Origin: Ectobius pallidus
Lineage: Eukaryota > Arthropoda > Insecta > Blattodea > Ectobiidae
Reading direction: 5' to 3'
Assembly: GCA_964059195.1 (NCBI GenBank)
Contig: CAXKWD010000005.1
Coordinates: forward strand, 44,035,825-44,099,824
DNA: 64,000 nt
Both the position numbers and the translations under genes were made by a program. Each line of letters opens with the position of its first letter. Positions within the stretch are counted from its first letter, which is position 1. Shown here piece by piece: positions 12,341-24,729 of this stretch. The notes below the pieces were generated by a model. It ran no database searches and had not been told where the DNA came from. It saw nothing but the letters and a program-made list of their open reading frames with translations.

Positions 12341-14009
12341 CAAAATAAGGCAATGTCGAAGCGGAACTGTCTACGTTCAGTAATGTGCCTGTTTTTATAC
12401 ACCTTACAGGGATCATTGCAATCCGGAAAAGCCATCTGGCAGGAAACTAGTTACATAATAAACCATAAACCATCCTTTACAATTAGATATTGGTACTTTA
12501 TTGGGTTATTTCAACATATGTTAATACTTTCTTTTGAAAAATGATATAAACTGTCTGCTTAGTTGGTTTTGGAAACCCAGTACATAATCCCACCAGGATC
12601 ACTAGCTAAATTGGGTTTCGTCAATTAGAACACAAGGATATCAATCTGTATAGATTATCTTAGATATTGATGACAATCTCACCAACATAGCTTCAAGAAA
12701 ATATGAATTTTATAAACTGTTTTTAATGTTTTCGTGAGTATAAAAACCTACAAGTTGGGCTGCAATACAAATATTTTGATAAATTCTTGCTGAGGATTTT
12801 TTCCTAAAAAGAGATGAATCAGTTATTGTTTCAATTAGAGTAAATTAATGTAATGCGAGCATTTAAGATAAATTAGTAAAGAGTAACGAAAGTTAAAAGA
12901 AGTTACTGATTAAATGGTAACATATTATAGATGAGGAAAACAAGCTTGATTAATTAGAGAATCTAAAGACCCCTGCTTGAAGAAAAGTTTGGCATGAAGT
13001 TAGACTTGCGAGTTGGAATCTAGCTAGTAACAAGCCATGGGCATTGTGTAACATGGGTAGCGGCAAAAATCCTGTAAAACACTCCTTTTACGTTTCCATC
13101 ATCATCCTCTTTAAACTTTTTCTCCATTGTCGTAACTACAGAATTGAGAGAAGAGTTAATTTCACAGAGGAGCTAAATTGCAATAGAAAAGTTCTGAGTA
13201 ATTACTAAAAGTTAGAACGTGCAGAACTAAATACAGTATATTAAGTGCAATGATTTTATTAATTTATCAGCAAAATAGTGGACATCAAGATACATCCACG
13301 CTAAGTCCTGTGAATACCAACTAGGTGGAAATATTATCTTTAACTCTATCTCCTATGTAGCACATTCATGTGACTGAAGTAATTTCAAATAAGAATGTTA
13401 CGACGGTATTAGAGTGTGATAATTGTAGTGTACTTTGCTTCGTAGTCAAATTACCAGGTGGGAAAATGAGCAGAAATTAGACGTCTGATCCTTTGGTATT
13501 ACTATGGCGAGAAAATAAATTTCTTTCGGACTCTTTACGCTTGAGAATCTTTAATGGACCGAAGGCTCAAGTGCATCTTGAAACATCCATGAATAAGATT
13601 TCTCCCTGAAGGTGTAATGGATTTGAAACCATAATCCTTCGTCAGAAAGACCTTGTATACTGATTTATCAAATCTAAGTGCACAGATGTCACAACGATTA
13701 AGTAAAGTGACTTCTAGACAATACTTAAAATATAATTTTGCCTCAGACTAGTCAGTTTAGATGAAATTTATGGCATATAAAAAGATCTATTGAAAACAAA
13801 AGGATCTTGATTTTCCCGCAGTTTCCCAGTAGCTTTGATAAAGACCACGACAAGATGGCCGAAACGTCGGCAGAAATCTTAAATATGACGAGGCATATTT
13901 CTGGGTGCCTAGAAGATTTATACCGTCGACTCGGGCTACGGAAGTCTACGATTAGGTCATCTGATAACAACATAAGATATTCATTGTTTAGAATAGAGCG
14001 ATAAAATAA
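12341..14009. other. AT-rich spacer, nothing recognised
   Basis: No gene or repeat pair was recognised. Position 13850 on carries AAGATGGCCGAAACGTCGGC, a motif I associate with several dispersed animal elements but cannot place here. Confidence 0.4.
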
Positions 14010-14970
14010 ACGAAATTTGACATGTATGTATTTATTTATTTTACGCCATTGAGCATTATATGCAATAGGAATAGTCAAACATGATAAAAGAGACAGATTT
14101 TTTAGAGTTTTAACTCTATGCTTGAAAATTCTAAAATACCTGATATTTCTAATTTCTAGAAACAATTTGTTGTAAAACTTAATACCTATAACATACGACT
14201 GTTAAGGGATTTTTGCAGTCTACACTGTGAAGCAACCAAATTATAACGGCCTCTAATGTTACAGTCATGTACATCATTAAAACATACAGGATTAAAATCC
14301 TTTCCATGAACATAGTTCACAGAACATAAAGTGAAGCCAAGGTTAAAATGCTTAATTCAATGAAAATAGGTTTGCAATGCCCACATGGGTCCATAGCCTT
14401 TCAAAATTATCATTTTTCTCGGTTTAAAAACAACTTGTGCCCCTGTACTGTTGCCCAATAGTAAAATACCATCATTCAAGTGTGAATGGAATAGACTTTA
14501 GTACATATTTAAAAGCGCTGTTGCTGGAACAAGCTGCTTCAATCTTCTCAATAAAAACAATACATTTGGCAACTTTTTACATAGTTCTTGTGTATGAAAT
14601 TTCCAGTTAAGTTTATCGTCCAGCGAAAAGTCTAGCAATTTCACAGCTACTTCTGTATCAATATTATTTCTAAGACTATGAGTTAAAGTCTGAGCCTTAT
14701 TATTTATACATAACACATTGACTTGAAACCTTTTTTCCATCATCTCCAGAGTGTTACTCAAATTAATATTATCTTGAGCAGCTTTCAAACCCGTGGTGTC
14801 ATCTGCATATGTTACAATTTTTTATTAAATCACAGCTGGTAAGTCATTTACTGTAACAATAAAAATAAACAGACCTAAATTTGAGCCCTGAGGTATTCCA
14901 GTATTAATGACATTTGAAGTTAATAGTTCCTGAAAATTCTACAATCTGTTGTCCATTTGAGAGGTAGCAT
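14010..14970 (-). pseudogene. Element A ORF2, 3' half of RT and C-terminus (broken)
   Basis: Joining across element B gives a natural continuation: ...ENEISLI then QCYLSNGQQIVEF. After a frameshift come GIPQGSNLG, NDLP, YADDTTGLKAAQ, KLLDFSLDDKLNWKFHTQEL and CKKLPNVLFLLRRLKQL, then the post-RT region (KFYNKLFLEIRNIRYF). The YADD active-site motif survives but the frame is disrupted by stops. The tail at about 14020-14040 is AT-rich. Confidence 0.7.
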
Positions 14971-14978
14971 TGAATTAA

Positions 14979-14998
14979 TAATAATAATAATAATAATT
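14979..14998. repeat. (TAA)n tail of element B
   Basis: Short trinucleotide run that is the 3' tail of the minus-strand LINE, directly beside the target duplication. Confidence 0.85.
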
Positions 14999-15244
14999 CG
15001 TTTATTTATCCTGGCAGAGCTAAGGCCGTTTGGCCTTCTCTTCCGCTTTGCCAGTAAAAAATTACAGTTAAAAATACACTTAAGTTACTTAAAATTAAAT
15101 AGAAAATAGTTGAACCTAAAACTAAATTAATTACAATTAAGGTACAAGTTAATCTTGAATAGAAAATTGAATACAAAATTAGATTTATAATTTTTCTAAA
15201 TTACACTCTAAGAAAAATTTTGGGCTTAAGACAGAAACAAAAAT

Positions 15245-16120
15245 TTAAATAACATTATCCTGAATTAATTTACTGATTTTTCTATTGAATTGTCCCAACG
15301 TTTGACAGCCTCTGACATTATGTGGGATGGAATTCCAGATGCGGGTAACTGAGACGGTGAAAGAAGAAGAATACGATGATGATCGGTGTAAAGGGATAGA
15401 AAGTACATGACTATATTCTGAACGTGTATTTAGGTTGTGATGAGAGGACAAGTGTGAGAAGCGACATGATAGGTATGGTGGTGAAGATGTGTGTAAAATT
15501 TTGAAAAGGACCTGAAGACAGTGAAATTTTCTGCGATCGTTCAATCGAAACCATGACAACATTTCAAAGGATGGCGATACATGATCAAACAGGCCTACAT
15601 TACAAATGAAACGCACGCATACATTATGAACACGTTGCAGCCTTTGGGCCAGGTTAGAATTCAAGTCAGTAAGAAGGACGTCACAGTAATCGAAGTGGGG
15701 CATGACGAGCGATTGTACTAGGGTCTTTTTTACTGCAGAGGGTAGGGGCATATCTAATCTTTTAATCATATGGATTATTGAATTAACATTTCTGCACGTT
15801 TCAACAATGTGATTTTCCCATGTTAAATTTTTATCTACAAGAACGCCAAGATTTTTAACGGAATCGCTGAATGGGATGACTGAATTTCTGATATTCATTT
15901 GTGGAGTATTATTTTCATCAAGTTTATTTAAGAGACGCTGATGCCCCACAACTATTGCCTGTGACTTCACTGGGTTCAGTTTGAGTCCCAATTTTTGTGT
16001 CCATCTGTCAATTGCGTCAAGGTCTTCGTTCATATTTGCTATTGCAACATTCATGTTGCTAATATGGGAATTGTACGGGCAAGCTGAGAGCAAGCGGACT
16101 GTACACAAGATTCATAGGAC
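15245..16120 (-). pseudogene. Element B RT thumb and C-terminal region
   Basis: An open frame of about 287 codons. Early it has WTQKLGLKLNPVKSQAIVVG, then DSVKNLGVLVDKNLTWENHI, LVMPHFDYCDVLLTDLN and RLQRVHNVCVRFICN, and near the end WNSIPHNVRGCQTLGQFNRK. This is the standard order after the YADD motif in Jockey/CR1-like ORF2 proteins. It lines up with element C (LKLNPDKTKTIIIGHHRLLN, DSVKNLGVYIVKNLSWNVHI). Its apparent start is artificial, because the frame begins at the end of the insert. Confidence 0.85.
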
Positions 16121-17062
16121 GTAGCACTTCTTGAGATAGAGACTTAAACTATAAATAGATAAGCCAAACTTGCCCAATACATTTTAGATAGATTTCTCTG
16201 GTATGTAACAATTTATTGTCACAAACAATAATACATAAATCATGCTCAGTTTATAAATTCTGGATTCCTTGGACGTATATAATATTATTATTCATAAACA
16301 CTGATGAAATTGTAGATATCACAATGTTTAATACAAATTCCTTAGTTAAAGGTCATAAATATCTTTGAGATGGCTTAATCAGTTCGATCAAAACCACACG
16401 TATATTAGTTCAATGATGAAATTACGTCCAAATTGTTCTTCAAATAAATTAAGTAGTAAATGACGTACCTTTGAATTGATTAAATACCACCTTTTGATAG
16501 TTGATAAAGATGTTGGCTTGAGATCTTGCGACGCCAACACCAAAAGGAAGAAGACTCGATGAATCACACGATGGGTGATAATAGTATTTAGATCGTTAGT
16601 AGTCTTCAGAATCAATAAGGCATATGAAACCTTAATGTGAATCGAAGAGCTGATTGCTTCAGCTATTGAAAGTGAACCACCAGATCTATCTGATAGGTAA
16701 AGATAGGCATTGATAAGCCAAGAAGAAAACTCATGTCTTTATGAGTAGTAGTAGAATTGATTATGAAGAAGAATAGGCATTTAAAGCCTAAAGGAACTAA
16801 TGTCTTAATGAGACACAGTTGACTTGAATTGATGAAAAAAAGAATGAAGCTAAAGTAAAGCCTTATTGGCTATCAAAACAATATGATAAAATATCCAGTC
16901 TCTGATTGGATGCAAGACACAAAAAGAATATAATTTTGATATTACAATACCCATAAATAACAAATATTTGAAATTCATTTGTTCAATTATAAATAAAAAA
17001 CAAGATAGCAAGCAAGGCCTGCTAAAAACGAATTACAGAAGCATGACCTACTACGAACTAAA
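16121..17062. other. Insert of unknown origin splitting element B
   Basis: About 940 bp with no RT similarity, lying between the YADD block and the downstream RT region. It includes a 75-codon minus-strand frame (16388-16615) with no recognised motif. I found no convincing terminal repeats or target duplication; the flanks share only TCCG. It may be a further transposon, now decayed, or a rearrangement. Confidence 0.5.
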
Positions 17063-17371
17063 ACATAACGGAACAGGAATGTATGTATAGTTGTAAGTCG
17101 TCAGCGTACAGGTGGTATTTGCTGTGCCGTAAACAGTCTGTAATGTCGTTTATATACAAAGAGAATAGTAATGGTCCGAGAATGCTTCCTTGTGGGACTC
17201 CTGCCCTTACGAGACGCCATGATGAAGAACGATTATTAGAAACAACACACTGCTGACGCTCGCTTAGATAGGAGCGAAACCACAGGACAGCCCTATCTGA
17301 TAGGTTTAATGTCTTGAGTTTAGCTGTAAGAATGTCAGTGTCTACGGAGTCAATTGAATTGACTAATTCAG
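17063..17371 (-). pseudogene. Element B reverse transcriptase core fragment
   Basis: Minus-strand translation gives DSVDTDILTAKLKTLNLSD, WFRSYLSERQQC, then AGVPQGSILGPLLFSLYIND and HLYADDLQLYIHS. These are RT motifs 3 to 5, including the catalytic YADD. The frame is open from 17371 to about 17063, where similarity to the family stops and an unrelated insert begins. Confidence 0.8.
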
Positions 17372-17379
17372 TGAATTAA

Positions 17380-18440
17380 AGATATCTCGTTTTCTCTTAC
17401 GCCATAAAATCTAAGTTTCTTGAGCAGAACTTCGTGAGGTAGACAGTCAATTGCTTTGCTAACATCACACATGCATTGCATTCTGTTCTGATTCAAATAC
17501 ATCAAACACCCATGACACAACTCATTTAACAACTAAGGTGCTTGATCTGTTACATCTAAATCCTAACTGTTCGTCAGGAAGTAATCCACGTTGTTCAAAA
17601 TATATAACCAATTGTTTAAACATAATATTCTCATCCCTTTATATAAAATGGGTACTAGTGATATAGGCCAATAATTTGATATTAACTTCCTATAATCTTT
17701 CCTGCGCATAGGTATGAACTTTGAAATTTTTAAAACATCTCCAAACTTCCCTGTTCTAAACACTGAATAATGAATAACAAAAAATGCTCCAAAATAATAA
17801 GAATTACTTATTTCAATAAATCATTTGAAAAACCATAATAATCTTGACTTTTAGAGTTGAGTAATTTCATTACCGCTTCGTAAAGTTCGTGTGTTGCCAT
17901 TTTCCATTTGAAGGTGCCTTCGATATTGTTCAATCCTCTTTAAAATAAATGGAGCATAATACAGAGTTAGGTAAGTTGGTTTGAATTTCCTTAAGGGAGT
18001 TTAAAAAAATTAGCTATTAAATTCATTAGCAGTAATTTTAGTATTAGGTATACTTTGAACTCTTTGTTTTCTGGCTCCTGCATTTATTATATTCCAAGCC
18101 TTTTTACCTTTATTCGTTGCGGTGTTCATTAGAAACTCATTACTCATTACTCTTGCTTCATTTAATTTATGTTTATGCTTTTTTTTAAGATACATGTTTT
18201 GATTTTGGTCAGTATCATTTAAGTTATTGACACTGTAACAATAAAACTTGATGATGAAGTTGTTTCAACTCAGGAGTATACCAGGACTTAGGTGCGTTCC
18301 TATTCTTAGTTTCCTTAAGATTAACCATTTTAAAACGTTCATTAAATGCACATCGTGCATAGATAAATTTAAAGTGAGAAAGTAGACAATGTTTGTATCG
18401 TCTAGTATCTTCTGAAAGTCCTGTGTTTCACAAATTCAAA
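17380..18440 (-). pseudogene. Element A ORF2, 5' half of RT (broken)
   Basis: It encodes the pre-RT linker and RT motifs up to the catalytic-aspartate block D(V)SKAIDCLPHEVLLKKL, in which the normal 'DLSKAFD' has become DVSKAID. Reading frames change several times (open pieces at 18195-18010 and 17763-17563). The sequence stops at GVRENEISLI, directly at the TGAATTAA duplication where element B starts. The endonuclease domain is not recognisable upstream of about 18440. Confidence 0.7.
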
Positions 18441-19047
18441 AACCTAAATAAATAACTCCATCAGTATAACTAGTTTAAAGTCAAGTTACTTTCAACTTTT
18501 AAGAGAACTTAAAATATTAATGTTTAATTTATAAAGTGGTTGCAGATTTCATTATGTGATATATATGTATATATTTATTTATATATTGTATAATATAGTA
18601 GTATATTTACGAATTGTGAGTTTCAGTATGGAGTATATCATAATTATATTGAGTGTACAAGGTACTCTGAGATGCTAAAAAATCACAATTTTTTCTGAAT
18701 CGTCCTGAACAAGAATATATATATATATATACTTTTATAGGGTTGTACAATATTTTTACCACTTAAAAATACCTTTAACTGAAGTTTGCATCCCTTAAAA
18801 ATCAGGGAGAGCATTTAAATTGATCGACAAGAACCGCATCCACCAAGCACAAACAGCTGCCTTGGTAAGTACATAGGATGCTAGGAACAAGAGATGGCAA
18901 TGTGAGAGGAAGAAATAGGCAGATAATGCAGATGATAATTATTATAATGTAATGTACGGGATAAATTCGTTAATTTTTTAACGAAATTATCTAAAAAATA
19001 AATGTTCATATGCCTTTGTACCCCTCATCTCAAAATGTATTAAAGCT
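18441..19047. other. AT-rich spacer with a short (TA)n run
   Basis: It includes TA-rich stretches at about 18555-18605 and 18713-18731. No gene was recognised. Confidence 0.5.
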
Positions 19048-19786
19048 AGGGTAACCGTATCTACCTACATGTAAAAGGGGACAGTAGGGTTGCGAAAATA
19101 AAGACATTCGAGAAAAATTGAGGACAAGCCTGATGGAAGCCCTGAAGAAATGGATACAGCACAGATGTGGACTTTAGAAACATCAAAGTATATTACATTT
19201 TAATACCGTAAATATCACATTAATTTTTTAATACTTTCTCAAATTGCAGATGTTAAAAACCAGAGTGCAAAGTTCACAGATATTTCCCTGATGATGGAAT
19301 CCCTTGCGGGAGATTAGGGTTGCTCAAGATGTTTTTTTCTAAAAATCATACAGTTCCTTTAAATAATTTTGTTAAGAAGAACCTACACACAAAAAAACAC
19401 CACCGCCAAAGGTATGAAATATTTTAAATGAACGAAGGTCGAATGAGATAAATTTAGTGTTCCGAAATGTAGTTCGTAGAAAAAATTAAGATTCGTAAGA
19501 ACTGTCAACTTAAATATTGATGAAAGAAGGGACGCGTGCAATGTGCAAAGACCTTCAAATATTTGTTCCTTCTGTAACAATCTATGTTCTATGGTTTATA
19601 ACATGGTAATAACAGCGATTGCTGAATGACTATTGCTGTATACAGGAAAGTTCCAAGGTTGCACCACAAATTCATCAACTATTATAAAAGAAGGACATTT
19701 GGAAGACTAAAATTTTGTTCGTGGACAGAGGGCAGAGACATAAAAATAAAGGCATGTCATCCAAAAAGAGGATTTCTGGTCACCCT
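19048..19786. mobile_element. hAT-like TIR element, decayed
   Basis: The left end AGGGTAACCGTAT and the complement of the right end AGGGTGACCAGAAAT are inverted relatives. Both are followed by blocks resembling GGGACAG/CTCTGTCC. This matches the 'AGGGTGACCA...GGACA' ends of widely dispersed hAT-type non-autonomous elements. I see no clear 8-bp target duplication, and no transposase frame. The assignment rests on the ends alone. Confidence 0.5.
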
Positions 19787-21976
19787 AACCAAGTCTAGAA
19801 TGCTGAAATTTTCACTCTAACTTAACACTAATGTGTTATATATTTCTTAAAACTAATATAGTGAAAATATTTATAATATTGCTGCAGGAGTTAGTTAAGT
19901 ATATGGTGGATACTCACGGAAAGCTTCAAGTCTCTGCTTAAAGAAGTTTCAGAGATGAAGTACATAAACTTGTCCAGTTTTATTTTTTGTATTATATATA
20001 TATATATATAAAGTGTTAAATAATGAAGTCACTAGCAAAATCGAATAAGCAACATATTTCTAAACGTATACAGACCGACATGTAAAGATTTGAAATCAAT
20101 ACTATTAGCCACTTAAATAAGTAGTGTTCAGAAACAGAATAGCAGAATAACTTGTTCCCTTGATTTACTATTATATTTCCGTGCTCATAATAACGTGCAA
20201 CTTAAAACGATTAGGTAGCGACCTGAATGAATGGAAGAAAATACATCTGTAAAATTTAATATGTTTAATTATCTTAAATTGCATTCAAATTTCAGATTCG
20301 TTCTTCTTTGAAGTGTACTTTCTTAAAATATGGAGAGTGATCACGCGTAACTATCCCCTCTACAGCGGATGGAATAAGACATAGTATAAGACATAGTAAC
20401 AAGGAACCGTACAGCTTCCGAAATATGAATTAAGTGCTCTGCAAGTTTCCATCACAATTACGCCAAATGACTGTGGATATATAGCACTTAATAATTTTAG
20501 GTCTTCAAAAGTGTTTCCTGTAGACAAGTAGCGCAGAGTAATCAACAAACGTTGGTTTGCAGGAATAACTTTTCGCAAATGAGTGTTCCCTTTCCCAATT
20601 TCAGCGTAACTATTTTTAACAGTTCATCAAATATTAGGGCGACTCAGAAAGTTGTGAAAATCATTTGGTTCACTTAACCTCAGATCACTTAATAGTTCAT
20701 GAGTAAAACTCTCTCTCTTTTTTGTACCTGCCCTTCATCTATCGCGCTTCTATTTGTTCTTCCAAAAAATAAAGTGGAAACCCTAACCGGTGAAAGCATA
20801 TTGAGGTATTTTTAAAGTTTTGTACAATCAATTAAAATATATATTCAAAAAGTAGCTACTTGCTATGTAAGAATTTAACCAATTGTTTACATTTTAATGC
20901 TTTGTTTGCTTCTATTTTAGAGCTTCAAAATATAATATATACAAAAACTGTAGATGAACTAAATACATAATTTTAAAAATTCATATTATATTTATGGAAC
21001 ATACATTCACGGCATTAATTTTTTTCTCTAGCAAAATATTTTAAGCCGAAGCATGATTGTAGTAATTTTTATAGAGTACCGGTATGTAGCGTATACAATA
21101 AAACAAATTTGATAAAATTGTGTTTAGTAATTTCAGAGTAAAATTATCAGGAAAGCAGTCCTAAAAAGTAGTGACCATAATAGCCTAACATTACATTATA
21201 CAGATAACTATCAGATATGTACAGCAAAATGCAACAGCCAGTTTTTAATTTCAAAACTCCAAAAAAATACATATATTTAAATAACTTGTACACCAACTTG
21301 AAGTTAAGAAATTGCTGCATTTTAACAAAAATACTTTACCAAAGAAATATAAGATATTTAAGGTAGAATGATAAACGTGTACTATTCATATAGCCAAACA
21401 AAAAGGAATAGCAACTAAATATAATTTTGGTTTGTCATAGTTTTTTGTGTGACGTATTATGTGTGCACATTTGCGAAGGGTAGAAGAGAAGGACTGGAAG
21501 AGAAAGACTCTGAGACTGAAAGAAATAAACTGATTCTTCACTGGATACTACGCTACATAAATTAGGTATACCGAGGTGCTGACTGCTAAAATCAAATAAT
21601 ATAAATTTATTTTACAAGCATTCCTCCACCTCTCGTTCGTTACTTTCCTTACGCTTAAGAACTCGCCAAGTAGCAATCTCGTTGCAGGGACCTAACTGGC
21701 TGCCGTTACGGCAAATAGAAACAGCTCTCCAAAGAAAGTTCCTTCAGAGAAAATGGAATAACAAATGCGAGGCAATGATAAAGTCATTTGGACTACACTC
21801 TCTGCTTCTGTATTATAGAAACTACAAATCCTCCGCGTTTCCAGGAGGCTTTTTAAGGGCATGAGACGAACTGAGTTAGATTGCATATTTATTGAAGAAC
21901 CTCCATTCATTTTCTTACTAAGTCCTTTATTGGCTGTTTGGTAGGAGATGGTGTAACGAGAGTAATAAAACGGAGA

Positions 21977-22034
21977 TAGAGAGGCTGAAAGGGAGAGAGA
22001 CAGAGAGAGAGAGGGGGAGGATAAGAGAGTAAGG
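21977..22034. repeat. GA-rich purine tract
   Basis: GAGAGAGACAGAGAGAGAGAGG-like tract, low complexity. Confidence 0.85.
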
Positions 22035-23887
22035 GGTCGTTTCCTCCATTTCTCCACAAAGAAAGTTTTAAGTAATTAGTTAATGGGTATAATTCGGTTG
22101 TGTGTATGTTTTTGTTTTCAATGTTCGCCTTTATGGAAGTAGCAGTAGCCTAGTCTTTCTTCGGAGCTTGTTATTTTAATTACCTTTCTTTTATTCTTAT
22201 TTCACTATTTATCACCATGTCTGAGGGCTCCGTTTCAAGGACTTTCTCGCTCCAAAAGCTTACTTTTCTTTAGATAATGCATAAAGTTTTTATAATATTA
22301 TTGCGATGAATCCTCTGTTGTACAGCTAATATTTTTGTTCGATCATACATTATTACATGTAACGTATCGGTTTCATAATGATATCCATAACGATGCAGAC
22401 TTATTATATTACGACATCGCTGTGGTATCGATTATTATCGAACACGGAACGATCTTCAGACATTGAGAGGATCAGCTGAAAACTGCATAATAAATAGCGT
22501 GCATTTAAAAGGAAATCAATTTTCTTCGTCTTATTTTAATATAATACTAAAACGTATTAATTTCGTGTTGTCAAATCTGAAGGTTTCAAGAAAACGAGCA
22601 AAAAGAAGCTTCGATTTGACCGACGCCTAAACCTGCCATCTCTCGTAGAATACAAGAACTAAGTTATGATAAACAATCTGATGTGAATGTCATGGTGGGT
22701 TCATTGCCGTTTGTTAGAATGAATATAACATCTCAAAATTTAAACATTCAGACTAATTATGGTCCCAAAAACAGTCTTATGCAACTTGCCTACAATAAGG
22801 TAATTCAGATACTCGTATGAAAATTATGAAACTCGTGTTGCTCGTTTCACAAACATACACGTTACCTAATAAATACCACTATAGGCTTGTTACAGAATAT
22901 ACTTTCCCCTGCCCAATTGTACAATCTATCAGAATTATTGTACTTGTTCATATACAAAAAGCTTATATACTTATATATCATAATAAGTTTTATAGATACT
23001 CGGAACGACGAGGAAAAATTTCACATTACGTCAAAATGGTCATTCTTATTAAAACTGTTCTATAACCACATGGAACAATGTTATCAACTTCGCCACTCTA
23101 TTGCTTTCTCTACCTACAGTGAAATAACTTTTAGTGCTTATCCATGTTATATTACTGAAATATGTATATTTTCTCCTTGTTCCTTGTAGTAATAATAACG
23201 GTAATAACAATGATAGTAACAATGATAAAAATATAACAATCATAATAGGCCTAATAGTAATTTGCTCCCATTTTCTGAGGGCTATAATTTTCCATTTCAT
23301 TAGGAATTTTCCTTCAGACTTGAATAGAAAAGGAAGACACGAATTATTTTAAATATATGATATTTTATCCTCAGATCTACTTTCGAAGTGGCTCGGTAGA
23401 AGTTGAGAAAATGAGGAAGAGAAAGGCATGAGAGAAAAGACAACGAAGTTGGAAGACAAGAAAGATGACTTAAGAAGATGGAAGATCAATTTCCCTATCA
23501 TTAATCATAAGATTAATTAATGAAGATTGCTCCCTCTATAAAATTGGCTTTTAGAATATCTTATTTTCTCTCCTCTTCTGTCGGGGCCGTTTTGTTTTAA
23601 GGATGTGGCGACATAGCGATTATCTCCTAAGCAGTTAGGCTGTACTTCAGATGATTAATTTCAACTTCAATTAGATGCAGACAGGTCCGTTTTGCAGATA
23701 GCCCTTAACACGCGGTATATATTGCCTTAAAACTCATCACAGCAATATGGTTTACTTAATATAATATGTTACTTGTCTTATTCTATACATAAGAAATTTC
23801 ACACCTGTGTCCACTTCTTACACTACAAGACTTGACTATTTCATAATACTGTATCGTCAAGGATTCTGGCCTTCCTTTCACACACAC

Positions 23888-23889
<2 letters not shown>

Positions 23890-23921
<32 letters not shown>
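23890..23921. repeat. (TA)n microsatellite
   Basis: Perfect TA dinucleotide run. Confidence 0.95.
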
Positions 23922-23922
<1 letters not shown>

Positions 23923-24059
23923 CCCTACAGTATTCATGTAGTACTCAATTTTAACTTGATCAACGAAATAAACAAACATCTGACTGCATTGGAGTCAAAG
24001 CCCTCAATGATTAGAAATGTGGCATTGTAGTATAGACATGATTAAAAAAACACGTGATT

Positions 24060-24590
24060 TTTTAATTATTCGTTACCCTGGTACATGTCAACCAATTTTG
24101 TCCAAAATAAATAGGATTCTTGCCACATACATTATAAATGGGTAGGCTATACCAAGTTTCATGAAAATCCGATAAAGCGTATTTGAGTTATCACGCCTTT
24201 CTCATATAAGATTACCATAAAAAGGCACTAAATTGGGCATTATTCCGGTACCGGCCAACCGATTTGGTCCAATATCGATAGAAGTCTTTCCATGTACGCT
24301 ATATAAATGGGCATAGGCCTACCAAGTTTCAGGAAAATCCGAAAAAGCGTATTTGAGTCATCGCCCCTTTAAAATAGACATTAAATTGGGTTTTATTCCG
24401 GTACCGGCCAGCCGATTTGGTCCAATATCAACAGGCTTCATTCTATCGACATTATAAATGCATATACCAAATTTAATTAAAATCCGGTAAAGCGTGTTTG
24501 AGTTATCGCGCGTACAGACACAGGACAGACGGACATTTTCCCGTCCCCCACACAATCTCATAAAGTACCATACTGGCACTTAATAATATT
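24060..24590 (+). repeat. Tandem cluster of the CCGGTACCGG-type repeat (about three units)
   Basis: The core ACCAAGTTTCATGAAAATCC(G) plus (A/G)TAAAGCGTATTTGAGT occurs at about 24150-24188, 24320-24358 and 24466-24504. The last two units each begin with TTCCGGTACCGGCCA, whose centre is the palindrome CCGGTACCGG. Only the last unit carries the full 3' part: GACAGACGGACATTTTCCCG, then AAGTACCATACTGGCACTTAAT. This head-to-tail arrangement with one 3' terminus contrasts with the single-unit copies at 9015 and 62636. Confidence 0.8.
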
Positions 24591-24729
24591 ATACTTTCAG
24601 AAACATGTCTGTATATGCTTGGACAGCCTTGCCTCAAATAAAAAAAAATAATAATAAAAACTGTATTAAAAATTTTACAACTGTGTTACGTACCGTACCG
24701 CCTGGTTATGTCAGATGGAGTTTACATTT

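Larger units (their letters stand above)
14979..17371 (-). mobile_element. 5'-truncated Jockey/CR1-like LINE (element B) inserted into element A
   Basis: It is bounded by the direct repeat TGAATTAA at 14971-14978 and 17372-17379, which is an 8-bp target-site duplication. The 3' end is a (TAA)n tail at 14979-14998, preceded on the minus strand by a GGCC-loop-GGCC stem and AATAAA. The 5' end is truncated inside RT. Two RT pieces (17371-17063 and about 16120-15245) are separated by ~940 bp of unrelated DNA. Element C at 33459-35161 is a close relative on the other strand. Confidence 0.85.
14010..18440 (-). mobile_element. Old Jockey/CR1-like LINE (element A), interrupted by element B
   Basis: Minus-strand relics of one ORF2 appear in the right order. 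The linker between endonuclease and RT is near 18440-18010 (includes APKSWYTPELKQLHHQ and NEARVMSNEFLMNTATNKGK-like peptides). The RT N-terminal region is 17763-17563 (FGDVLKISKFIP, LISNYWPISLVPIL). DVSKAIDCLPHEVLLKKLRF is at about 17490-17400. After the inserted element, GIPQGSNLG is near 14900, YADD near 14800, the thumb region at 14788-14498 and the C-terminus down to about 14040. An (A/T)-rich AAATAAATACATACATG tail sits at the 3' end. Many stops and frameshifts make it a fossil. The clade is inferred from motif style. Confidence 0.75.
19787..24059. other. Long AT-rich spacer with simple repeats, no gene recognised
   Basis: It contains (TA)n at 19993-20011, a GA-rich purine tract at about 21977-22034 and (TA)n at 23890-23921. 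Open frames here are short, overlapping and low-complexity. The 121-codon frame at 21692-22057 owes its serine/leucine run to the purine tract. Confidence 0.45.

Noticed and set aside
13845..13880. AAGATGGCCGAAACGTCGGC motif as a ribozyme or element end
   Set aside because: The CTGA box is missing and no helices fit. It is probably debris of a dispersed element.
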